DNA of 5,637 bases. Source: Bacteroidaceae bacterium. Lineage in GTDB: Bacteria; Bacteroidota; Bacteroidia; Bacteroidales; Bacteroidaceae. The position numbers and the translations under genes were made by a program. The stretch is from the NCBI GenBank assembly GCA_017558165.1, contig JAFYWE010000101.1, forward strand, positions 1 through 5,637, read 5' to 3'. A model generated the notes under the pieces. The model had not been told where the DNA came from and did not search any database. It was given only the letters and a program-made list of their open reading frames with translations. Within the stretch, counting starts at the first letter, position 1, and every line of letters begins with the position of its first letter. Of the stretch, positions 1-5,578 are shown piece by piece.

Positions 1-39
1 CAGACGCTTATTGAAAGGACAGACAAGGAATACCTATAA
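1..39 (+). CDS. possible 3' end of an upstream gene (partial)
   Basis: Frame 1 is open from the window edge and ends at TAA (37-39), giving the tail QTLIERTDKEYL, 18 bases before the next start codon. The composition is ordinary for a protein end. Frame 2 is also open, up to a TAG at 65-67, and would give a basic tail overlapping the next gene, so the frame is not settled. Twelve residues are too few to name a family. The call rests on spacing and orientation only. Confidence 0.27.
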   Translation, partial: QTLIERTDKEYL

Positions 40-57
40 AAAACTCCAACACCACAC

Positions 58-1007
58 ATGTCAATAGAAATCATCCAATACAATGAGCTTCATAAAGAGG
101 AGTGGGATGCCTTTGTAAAGACATCAAAGAACGGCACGTTCCTTTTTGAGCGTGATTACATGGACTACCACAAGGAGAGGTTTACCGATGCGTCGCTGAT
201 GATTTACAACGACAACAGGCTCTGCGCGTTGCTCCCGCTACCCTACACGAAGAAAAGGACACCGTGGTATCACACGGAGGGCTGACATACGGCAGCCTCA
301 TCATCGATACCGAAGCTACATCTACACTGGTATTGGAAATCCTCTCTTCAATAATCGAGCATTACCGCAATAACAGCAACGCCAAGAAGATCATATACAG
401 GACAATCCCATACATATACCATCAGTACCCAAGCGAGGAAGATCTTTACGCGCTGTTCAGATTGGGTGCAAGACTCACCGAGCGCAAGATTTCATCGTCA
501 ATCAAGCTCTGCGACGCATTGCCATTCAAAGGTAGACGCAAGATGACCGCCGCCAAGGCCGAAAAACTCAAGATTACTGAGGACAGCAACTACGCCACAT
601 TCTGGAACGTACTGACCGGGAGATTGCAGGACAAATACGACGTGACGCCGGTACACAGTCTTGACGAAATAGAGCTGTTGCACAGCAGATTCCCGGACAA
701 CATCAAGTTGTTCAGGGTCACCGACCTTGATGACACCACCCTGGGAGGCGTTGTAGTATATATAATGAAAAACGTGGCACACCTGCAATACATCAGCACG
801 ACAGATGCCGGGCGGAAGATCGGCGTGATGGACCACCTTTACACGTACCTTATAAAAGAGCGCTTCGCCCACATGGAGTACCTTGACTTCGGAATATCCA
901 CCGAACAGGGCGGACACGTGCTCAATGAGGGTCTCATAGCCAACAAGGAGAGATTCGGCGGACGCGCAGTCATGTACGACGCATACGAGATAACGATAGA
1001 GAGATGA
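58..1007 (+). pseudogene. FemAB/GNAT-like acyltransferase gene with a one-base frameshift
   Basis: Two overlapping open frames make one protein. The first runs from ATG 58 and would stop at 285. The second carries on to the TGA at 1005-1007. Restoring one missing base near 235-237 joins LLP to ATLHEEKDTVVSHGGLTYG and gives a continuous protein of about 316 residues, a normal length for this family as I recall it. From memory of Bacteroidales proteins annotated as GNAT-family acetyltransferases with a FemAB-like fold, the recognisable parts are an N-terminal WDAFVKTSKNGTFLFERDYMDYH stretch split here as WDAFVKTSKNG plus TFLFERDYMDYH, then SHGGLTYG, PYIYHQYPSEEDLYALFR, HLQYIST and, near the C-terminus, YLDFGIST followed by NEGL and FGGRAV. 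The likely role is transfer of an acyl or aminoacyl group in envelope or polysaccharide metabolism; the substrate is unknown. If the deletion is real, a GTG at 264 could start only a protein lacking about 69 N-terminal residues. A sequencing or assembly error beside CCC is equally possible. Confidence 0.8.
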
Positions 1008-1036
1008 AGGTGTACCTTCATCTCTCTATCGTTATC
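989..1036. terminator. 23-bp perfect inverted repeat at a convergent gene junction
   Basis: The arms 989-1011 and 1014-1036 are exact reverse complements over 23 bases with two bases between them. As RNA this gives about 22 pairs and a TGTA loop. The left arm contains the last codons and the TGA of the acyltransferase gene. The right arm ends inside the stop codon of the convergent deaminase gene. Its position suits a shared bidirectional terminator or a 3'-end stabilising hairpin. Neither side has a clear T tract, so classical intrinsic termination is not proven. Confidence 0.6.
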
Positions 1037-1514
1037 AATACTCCACCTTGTCGGCCTTGGCGCGCCAGGCATTGAAAGGAGCCTGCGCCTCGGCATGGAG
1101 CATATTCTCAACAGGCTTGTCACGGTCGGCGGGTTTCAATTCAAGTTCGCGGTAGATGAACGAATCGTCAAAATCAACTGCAGCGGCATCGACCTGCGTA
1201 GCGCCATAGTATATCTTGTCAAGACGCGCCCAGTATATGGCACCAAGACACATGGGGCATGGTTCGCACGAGGTATATATCACGCAACCGCTCAGGTCAA
1301 ACGTACCGAGCTTTACACATGCAGCCCTTATGGCATTCACCTCGGCATGTGCCGTAGGGTCATTATTGGGAACTACCCTATTGACACCAGTAGCTACCAC
1401 AACACCATCCTTTACAATTACCGCCCCGAAAGGGCCGCCGCCATTCTCCACATTCTCCACGGCCAGCGCTATTGCCTGCCGCATAAAAACATCATGTCCC
1501 ATTGCTATAATCAT
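1035..1514 (-). CDS. guaD: guanine deaminase-like nucleoside/cytidine deaminase family enzyme
   Basis: This is a 159-residue zinc-dependent deaminase, probably cytoplasmic, that would hydrolyse guanine to xanthine plus ammonia in purine salvage or nitrogen recovery. The zinc-site motifs are clear: H56-A-E58 (TAHAEV), with E58 as proton shuttle, and C86-P-M-C89 (SCEPCPMCLGAIYWAR). The N-terminal GGPFGAVIVKDG, N45, the FDDSFIYREL stretch around D114 and the final aromatic EY match what I remember of Bacillus subtilis GuaD better than tRNA adenosine deaminase TadA, which lacks the FDDSFIY/terminal Tyr features. The ATG at 1514 follows an A/T-rich TATATAA leader. A second ATG at 1502 aligns better with the GuaD N-terminus and may be the true start. 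The gene lies 62 bases downstream of the response regulator on the same strand with no obvious promoter between, so it is probably read in the same operon. Another nucleobase or nucleoside is possible as substrate. Confidence 0.87.
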   Translation of the reverse strand: MIIAMGHDVFMRQAIALAVENVENGGGPFGAVIVKDGVVVATGVNRVVPNNDPTAHAEVNAIRAACVKLGTFDLSGCVIYTSCEPCPMCLGAIYWARLDKIYYGATQVDAAAVDFDDSFIYRELELKPADRDKPVENMLHAEAQAPFNAWRAKADKVEY

Positions 1515-1576
1515 TTATATACACTCTAACAAGCAATGAGGCCATACGGTTCGGCCACGTACGACATAATCAGCAA

Positions 1577-2323
1577 TCAGCGGTTCTTGCCTATAAAACG
1601 CTGGTCAACATAATCATAGAAGGCATCCTTATACATGTCACCTACAGGGACCGCAACATCACCATCATAGATGATGCGCATCTTCGAAACCTCCTTTATC
1701 TTGCACAGGTTTACCACATAGGAGCGATGTACACGCATGAAGACATCAGCAGGCAGCACCTCCTCAATCTTCTTCATGCTCAACAATGAGACAATAGGCT
1801 TTGACTTACCCTCTACAAATATGCGCACGTACTCGCTCATACTCTCGACGTAGATGATCGAGTTGAAGGGCACACGTATTATACGGTAGTCGGATTTCAC
1901 GAAGAGCGAGTCATCGGTATGCTGCGCCGAGGAAGCCAAAGAGGCCTCATCCTTCAAAGAACGCATTCCCATACAGACAGTCTTCACCTTGTTGGCAGCC
2001 CTGAGGAAATCATCGAAACTGATAGGTTTGAGAAGATAATCGACGGCAGCAACCTTATAGCCCTCGAGTGCATACTCGGAATACGCGGTAGTGAACACCA
2101 CTAAAGGAGAGCTTAATAACGAACGTACGAACTGGATTCCGCTTACATCGGGCATATTGATATCAAGGAACATAACGTCCACAGCCTCACGGGCAAGAAG
2201 ATCCATAGCCTCAGCCGCGCTATTGCACACCCCCACACACTCAAGAAAAGAGACGCGCTCAACATATTTCTGCAACTGTATCACAGCCAGTGGCTCATCA
2301 TCAACAATTATACATCTTATCAT
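1577..2323 (-). CDS. LytTR-family response regulator (REC-LytTR)
   Basis: This 248-residue two-component transcription factor is the likely partner of the kinase encoded just upstream. Residues 1-115 form a receiver domain with the acidic pair D8-D9, the phosphoacceptor D54 in FLDINMPDVSG, T78 in VFTTAYSEYAL and K99 in DYLLKPI. A short polar linker, about 116-137, leads into a LytTR DNA-binding domain at about 140-242, with IIYVESMSEYVRIF and the conserved FMRVHRSYVVN around H199-R200-S201. LytTR proteins bind paired direct repeats, usually upstream of few targets. I chose the ATG at 2323 because the receiver domain starts directly after it (MIRCIIVDDEP); an in-frame TTG at 2341 would add six residues. 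The start lies inside the kinase gene with a 23-base overlap, which suggests translational coupling. The target genes cannot be read from the sequence. Confidence 0.95.
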   Translation of the reverse strand: MIRCIIVDDEPLAVIQLQKYVERVSFLECVGVCNSAAEAMDLLAREAVDVMFLDINMPDVSGIQFVRSLLSSPLVVFTTAYSEYALEGYKVAAVDYLLKPISFDDFLRAANKVKTVCMGMRSLKDEASLASSAQHTDDSLFVKSDYRIIRVPFNSIIYVESMSEYVRIFVEGKSKPIVSLLSMKKIEEVLPADVFMRVHRSYVVNLCKIKEVSKMRIIYDGDVAVPVGDMYKDAFYDYVDQRFIGKNR

Positions 2324-3506
2324 AACATATAGGAATTTCAAGTACTACATTATACCTGTCGCCGGTATCCTCAATATCCAATGACGCCTTGTCGGCAAAC
2401 AGAAGTTCCAATCTCTTGCGCGCATTCTCCACACCCACGCCGGCATATCCGTCATCAAAGTTGCGGGACTTGACGCTACAGCTGTTACTGCACTCGAACA
2501 CGACCACACCACTTGCCTCATCTACATTTACCGAGACATGTACATATGAGTTCATGTTATATGACACACCATGCTTGAAGGCATTCTCGACAAAGACAAT
2601 GAGCATCAATGACGGGACATAGACCTCTTTGACGCCATCATTCCGGAAATCACACGTCACCACCAATTTGTCGGTATACCTGAGTTTCATCAGGTCGATA
2701 TAGCTCTCCATGAAAGCGATTTCCTTATCCAATGGTACGAACGAGGATGATGCATCGTACAACACATACCGCATCATTCTCGAAAGCTCCATGACCGTCC
2801 CCTGCGCCTTCTCCTTGTCTATGTCAATGAGCGCATGGATGTTGTTGAGGGTATTCATGAAGAAATGCGGGTTTATCTGGTATTTGAGATAATCCAGCTC
2901 GGCCTTGAGTTTCTCTTGCCACATCTCCTTGAACGTCTCGTCACGACTGATTACAAAGAGATTCAAGCGCACACATATATTGAACACCAGTACAAAAAGC
3001 ACCAGCAGAAGCCTCACGCTTCCGGGATTTGAAATCACAAAGAGAAGAGCGGGCTCAGGGCGTCCCCTGCGGGGAGGGGGCACCATACGTTGTTCACCAA
3101 GCGGATAGCCATCGAGCGGGCGCACATCGGCATCAACGAAGTCCTGTTCGCCAGGACGTCTGTCGTGCATCAGCCTATCCACCACACGGGGTGGTCGAGC
3201 GCCAGGACCGTCATCAGGAGAAAAAGTATAGACCAGCGCCAAAGCCATCACCACACACAGTATATAAACAATATAGTACCCTCCTCTCCTTTTTATAAGG
3301 AAGAAGGGTACCAATATACTATTGTTTATGACAAACAGAATCGCCGCCGGGATAAGGAACTCCCAGAACTGCACCAGCTCATCCCATCGCACCTGGACCT
3401 TTGAACCGCCCAATATGCTGCCCCACACCGGGGAAAACAGCAATGTTCCCCAGAAAATGAGATAAATGAGATACTCGGTATATTTCCTGTTCAGCCTACC
3501 TGCCAT
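2301..3506 (-). CDS. LytS/YehU-type membrane sensor histidine kinase
   Basis: This 401-residue inner-membrane kinase would autophosphorylate on histidine and pass phosphate to the LytTR regulator encoded next. Four hydrophobic segments are visible at about 10-30, 47-71, 77-95 and 162-184. The IKRRGG turn after segment two fits the cytoplasm, which puts the loop at about 96-155 in the periplasm. That loop is rich in Pro, Arg and Asp and may be the sensing part. A short helical linker (about 188-208) leads into the His_kinase domain with Q210-I-N-P-H214-FF, where H214 is the phosphorylation site. The ATPase part follows, with VENAFKHGV (N308) as N box and GYAGVGVENARKRLELLF (353-370) as G box. 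I chose the ATG at 3506 because AAAGGA lies seven bases upstream and the first membrane segment starts soon after; a GTG at 3554 would add 16 unremarkable residues. The stimulus is unknown. Confidence 0.94.
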   Translation of the reverse strand: MAGRLNRKYTEYLIYLIFWGTLLFSPVWGSILGGSKVQVRWDELVQFWEFLIPAAILFVINNSILVPFFLIKRRGGYYIVYILCVVMALALVYTFSPDDGPGARPPRVVDRLMHDRRPGEQDFVDADVRPLDGYPLGEQRMVPPPRRGRPEPALLFVISNPGSVRLLLVLFVLVFNICVRLNLFVISRDETFKEMWQEKLKAELDYLKYQINPHFFMNTLNNIHALIDIDKEKAQGTVMELSRMMRYVLYDASSSFVPLDKEIAFMESYIDLMKLRYTDKLVVTCDFRNDGVKEVYVPSLMLIVFVENAFKHGVSYNMNSYVHVSVNVDEASGVVVFECSNSCSVKSRNFDDGYAGVGVENARKRLELLFADKASLDIEDTGDRYNVVLEIPICYDKMYNC

Positions 3507-3562
3507 AATCGATTCCTTTAAGTAATGAGGACGGGAACTGTTCACGTCACCCACCGCAACCG

Positions 3563-3570
3563 CGAATATA
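3563..3570 (-). promoter_or_regulatory. candidate -7 box of the kinase-regulator operon
   Basis: The minus strand reads TATATTCG, one base off the Bacteroidetes -7 pattern TAnnTTTG, 56 bases upstream of the kinase ATG. No TTTG stands about 20 bases further upstream. That position instead falls at the end of the fold-back element (3591 onward). The call rests on a short degenerate motif. Confidence 0.35.
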
Positions 3571-3587
3571 CGAACTTTACCCGATAC

Positions 3588-3850
3588 TCAGAAGTTGTTT
3601 AAATTTATGTCCTTGAAATTTTTATAGAACTTTTTTAGAATGTTTTTTCTTTTTTCAAAGGCGCATAGCGGGCTATGTAACTGCGAAAAAGGGAAAAACA
3701 GGCAACAAAGCCACGAGTAAGCGAGAGCAAAGAAAGTTTACTTGCTTTGCCGAGCGGGAGTGGGTTCGTGCAACAAAGGGCATAAAAAGACAAGCACTTC
3801 TTGAGGACAATGTAAATAATATTTTTGAAAGAAATTTAAACAGCTTCTCA
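3588..3850. repeat. fold-back (MITE-like) element with terminal inverted repeats
   Basis: This element fills most of the 388-base gap between the kinase and nadC. The end sequences 3590-3606 and 3832-3848 are inverted repeats matching at 16 of 17 positions (AGAAG[T/C]TGTTTAAATTT). Taking GAAG...CTTC as the ends, both sides carry the trinucleotide TCA (3588-3590 and 3848-3850), which could be a 3-bp target duplication. Just inside the ends, 3608-3617 and 3801-3809 can also pair loosely. The interior has small hairpins (CATAG/CTATG around 3664-3677; GCAAAG 3727-3732 with CTTTGC 3745-3750) and a direct repeat GCAACAAAG (3702-3710, 3770-3778). There is no transposase and no convincing gene. I believe similar sequences recur in Bacteroides-type genomes but could not check. 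It could alternatively serve as a transcript-end structure for nadC. Confidence 0.6.
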
Positions 3851-3894
3851 ATATATGGAATCAGCAGATAGTACAATTATATCAACAAATGCAA

Positions 3895-4746
3895 TCACTG
3901 CACAGCCTTGAAGCTCATATCAAGACCTTTCACCGAGTGAGTGAGGGCACCTACAGATATGTAATCCACGCCACAGAGAGCATAGTCACGCAAAGTATCG
4001 AATGTGATACCGCCCGATGACTCGGTCTCGAAACGACCAGCAACCATCTCAACAGCCTTGCGGGTCTTGTCAGTATCGAAATTGTCGAACATAATGCGGT
4101 GGATTCCACCCATGTCAAGCACCTTCTGCAAGTCTTCGAGCGTACGCACCTCAACCTCAATCTTGAGTTCCTTACCGCACTCCTTGCAGTAGTCCTTTGC
4201 ACGCTGCACAGCCTGCTCAATGCCACCTGCGAAATCAACGTGGTTATCCTTGATGAGAATCATATCGAAAAGACCGATACGGTGATTCACACCACCACCT
4301 ATACGTACAGCCTCCTTCTCCATGATGCGCATACCCGGAGTAGTCTTGCGGGTATCGAGCACACGGGTATTAGTTCCCTCAAGCTGGCGTACATAGTTGC
4401 GTGTCATGGTCGCGATTCCGCTCATACGCTGCATCACGTTGAGCATGAGACGCTCTGTCTGCAACAGCGAACGCACGCTACCGGTAACATACATTGCAAT
4501 GTCGCCCTTCTTCACCTCTGCGCCATCCTCAATGAGCACCTCAACCTGAAGCGACTCGTCAAAACGCGCGAAGATGCGCTTTGCCATCTCAACACCGGCA
4601 AGCACACCATCCTCCTTGATAAGGAGCATATTCTTTCCCATCGCCTCGGCTGGAATAGTCGAGAGTGTAGTATGGTCACCGTCACCGATATCCTCGGCGA
4701 ATGCAAGATCGATAAGCTTATCGATAAGTTCGTCTTTTACGTTCAT
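3895..4746 (-). CDS. nadC: nicotinate-nucleotide pyrophosphorylase (carboxylating); quinolinate phosphoribosyltransferase
   Basis: This 283-residue cytoplasmic enzyme joins quinolinate and PRPP to give nicotinate mononucleotide, CO2 and pyrophosphate, the step after NadB and NadA in NAD synthesis from aspartate. The length is normal. The N-terminal domain contains AEDIGDGDHTT (17-27). The barrel carries the family motifs in order: ERLMLNVMQRMSGIAT (98-113), LDTRKTTPGMR (130-140; R133 and K134 in the active site), GGGVNHRIGL (150-159; H155-R156), ILIKDNH (163-169), EVEVRT (197-202), MFDNF (219-223), ESSGGI (242-247) and SVGALTHS (264-271). All expected residues are present, so it should be active. 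The ATG at 4746 begins the family-typical N-terminus; a TTG at 4821 would add 25 unlike residues. The gene is divergent from rlmH, and its leader contains a fold-back repeat. No strong terminator directly follows the stop codon. Confidence 0.97.
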   Translation of the reverse strand: MNVKDELIDKLIDLAFAEDIGDGDHTTLSTIPAEAMGKNMLLIKEDGVLAGVEMAKRIFARFDESLQVEVLIEDGAEVKKGDIAMYVTGSVRSLLQTERLMLNVMQRMSGIATMTRNYVRQLEGTNTRVLDTRKTTPGMRIMEKEAVRIGGGVNHRIGLFDMILIKDNHVDFAGGIEQAVQRAKDYCKECGKELKIEVEVRTLEDLQKVLDMGGIHRIMFDNFDTDKTRKAVEMVAGRFETESSGGITFDTLRDYALCGVDYISVGALTHSVKGLDMSFKAVQ

Positions 4747-4806
4747 AATAACATATATTTTGGTAATGATATAGATGTTGGCCCAAAATAGTGTTTTCAG
4801 ATAACG

Positions 4807-4877
4807 TGTCATCCTGAACAAAGTGAAGGATCTAAAGACTTGTAAAATAGAGATGCTTCGCTACGCTCAGCATGACA
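4807..4877. repeat. 71-bp imperfect palindromic interspersed repeat in the nadC leader
   Basis: The arms 4807-4833 (TGTCATCCTGAACAAAGTGA... to GGATCT) and 4851-4877 are inverted repeats agreeing at 21 of 27 positions, around a 17-base centre. On the nadC-sense strand two of the mismatches become G-U pairs. The flanking CGTG (4805-4808) and CACG (4882-4885) are also complementary. The arms follow the well-known TGTCATCCTGAGCGAAGCGAAGGATCT-type motif, written here in two halves as TGTCATCCTGAGCG plus AAGCGAAGGATCT, which is scattered in many bacterial genomes. It encodes no protein and probably spreads with help from elsewhere. Confidence 0.7.
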
Positions 4878-4889
4878 AATCACGCTGGG

Positions 4890-4908
4890 GCAACAGCCAT
4901 ATTGTTGC
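4890..4908. other. small hairpin next to a T-rich stretch
   Basis: GCAACA (4890-4895) and TGTTGC (4903-4908) form a six-pair stem with a seven-base loop. The sequence TTATATTTTTT follows on the plus strand, so it resembles a weak plus-strand terminator. No plus-strand gene lies upstream for about 3.9 kb, so its use is doubtful. On the minus strand it would be the first structure in a nadC leader starting near 4914. Confidence 0.3.
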
Positions 4909-4920
4909 TTATATTTTTTG

Positions 4921-4952
4921 CGAAGATATACAATTCCCGTAATTAGTGCAAA
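4921..4952 (-). promoter_or_regulatory. candidate nadC promoter (TTTG-N20-TATCTTCG)
   Basis: Read on the minus strand, TTTG (4949-4952) is followed after 20 bases by TATCTTCG (4921-4928). Both boxes and the spacing fit the Bacteroidetes -33/-7 promoter, with one deviation from TAnnTTTG. Transcription would begin near 4914, giving nadC a leader of about 168 bases that includes the repeat at 4807-4877. Confidence 0.5.
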
Positions 4953-4971
4953 AGCAAAGGCTTTTTTTGTT

Positions 4972-4979
4972 TATCTTCG
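4972..4979 (+). promoter_or_regulatory. candidate rlmH -7 box (TATCTTCG)
   Basis: The same octamer as in the nadC promoter occurs here on the plus strand, 23 bases before the rlmH ATG. This would put the transcript start near 4985 with a very short leader. The 10-base palindrome GTAAATTTAC follows at 4983-4992. A -33 TTTG at the usual distance is not present, so only half the pattern is supported. Confidence 0.42.
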
Positions 4980-5002
4980 CGGGTAAATTTACAGTAACAC
5001 CA

Positions 5003-5476
5003 ATGAAGATCACACTACTTGTCGTTGGCCGCACCGTGGACAACAACATCATAGCCGGCATACAGGACTACACCCAGCGCGTGAGCCACTTTACACAGTT
5101 TGAGATGACAGTCGTCCCTGAGTTGAAGAACGCCAAGAAGCTTAGCGAGGCACAGCAGAAGGAACAGGAGGGCGAGCTTATACTTAAATCACTGCAGCCT
5201 GGCGACCGCGTGGTGTTGCTCGACGAGGGCGGAAAGGAGTACCGCTCCACTGAATTCGCGGCATGGATCGAGCACAAGCAGAACATATCGACCAAGCGCC
5301 TTGTATTCATCGTGGGCGGCCCTTACGGCTTTGCCCCCAAGGTATACGACGCCGCACATGAGAAGCTGTCACTCTCTAAGATGACCTTCTCGCACCAGAT
5401 GATACGCCTGCTGTTCGTGGAACAGCTCTACAGAGCATATACAATCATCAACAAACTGCCCTCCCACCACGAATAA
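5003..5476 (+). CDS. rlmH: 23S rRNA (pseudouridine1915-N3)-methyltransferase RlmH
   Basis: This 157-residue SPOUT-class enzyme uses S-adenosylmethionine to methylate N3 of pseudouridine 1915 in helix 69 of 23S rRNA, acting as a homodimer on assembled ribosomes. The length is typical (about 155-160). The N-terminus MKITLLVVGRT, the VVLLDEGGKEYRSTEFA stretch (70-86), the cofactor-binding FIVGGPYGF (102-110) and the knotted C-terminal MTFSHQMIRLLFVEQLYRAY followed by the HHE end are all characteristic. The usual PYHHE-type end is PSHHE here, a mild variation in the C-terminal region involved in binding cofactor or rRNA. The ATG at 5003 matches the family N-terminus; an in-frame GTG at 4946 would add 19 residues unlike the family. 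It is divergent from nadC and followed by a strong hairpin terminator. Confidence 0.97.
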   Translation: MKITLLVVGRTVDNNIIAGIQDYTQRVSHFTQFEMTVVPELKNAKKLSEAQQKEQEGELILKSLQPGDRVVLLDEGGKEYRSTEFAAWIEHKQNISTKRLVFIVGGPYGFAPKVYDAAHEKLSLSKMTFSHQMIRLLFVEQLYRAYTIINKLPSHHE

Positions 5477-5509
5477 CCACAAATGATTCAATGGGTAGCT
5501 ATTATACAG

Positions 5510-5548
5510 AAAGTGGGTAACCTAAAAAGCAAACAGGTTACCCACTTT
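5510..5548. terminator. bidirectional hairpin terminator after rlmH
   Basis: The sequences 5510-5523 (AAAGTGGGTAACCT) and 5535-5548 pair perfectly over 14 bases around an 11-base A-rich loop. A short T run ends the plus-strand side (CTTTTA) and the arm starts with AAA, giving Ts on the minus strand. It lies 34 bases after the rlmH stop and before the end of a convergent reading frame, so it can serve both directions. Confidence 0.85.
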
Positions 5549-5578
5549 TATCATGAAATTAGATTACACCCAACCCAA

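Noticed and set aside
498..917. Minus-strand open frame opposite the acyltransferase gene
   Set aside because: The plus strand has clear family similarity here, and the antisense product shows no motif.
1095..1539. Plus-strand open frames opposite the deaminase gene
   Set aside because: The minus strand encodes the full zinc-site motifs; the opposite frames show nothing recognisable.
1540..1556. Terminator between the response regulator and the deaminase gene
   Set aside because: GGCC at both ends gives only a four-pair stem with a nine-base loop and no T tract, too weak to call.
3507..3554. Upstream GTG start for the kinase
   Set aside because: The ATG at 3506 has a purine-rich AAAGGA at good spacing, and the extension would overlap the probable transcript start.
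3588..3850. CRISPR array or tandem repeat in the gap
   Set aside because: Repeats there are inverted and terminal, not regularly spaced direct repeats. The only direct repeat is nine bases occurring twice.
3673..3876. Minus-strand 67-codon frame in the kinase-nadC gap
   Set aside because: It runs across the inverted-repeat end and internal hairpins of the fold-back element, has no family features, and its hydrophobic runs come from T-rich sequence.
4099..4791. Long plus-strand open frame opposite nadC (230 codons)
   Set aside because: It is antisense to a clearly functional nadC with all motifs. Its translation is rich in His, Thr and Leu without domain structure, as expected for a shadow frame.
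4747..4821. Upstream TTG start for nadC
   Set aside because: The extension would translate part of the palindromic repeat and does not resemble NadC proteins.
4946..5002. Upstream GTG start for rlmH
   Set aside because: The added residues come from promoter-like A/T-rich sequence, and the family N-terminus begins at 5003.
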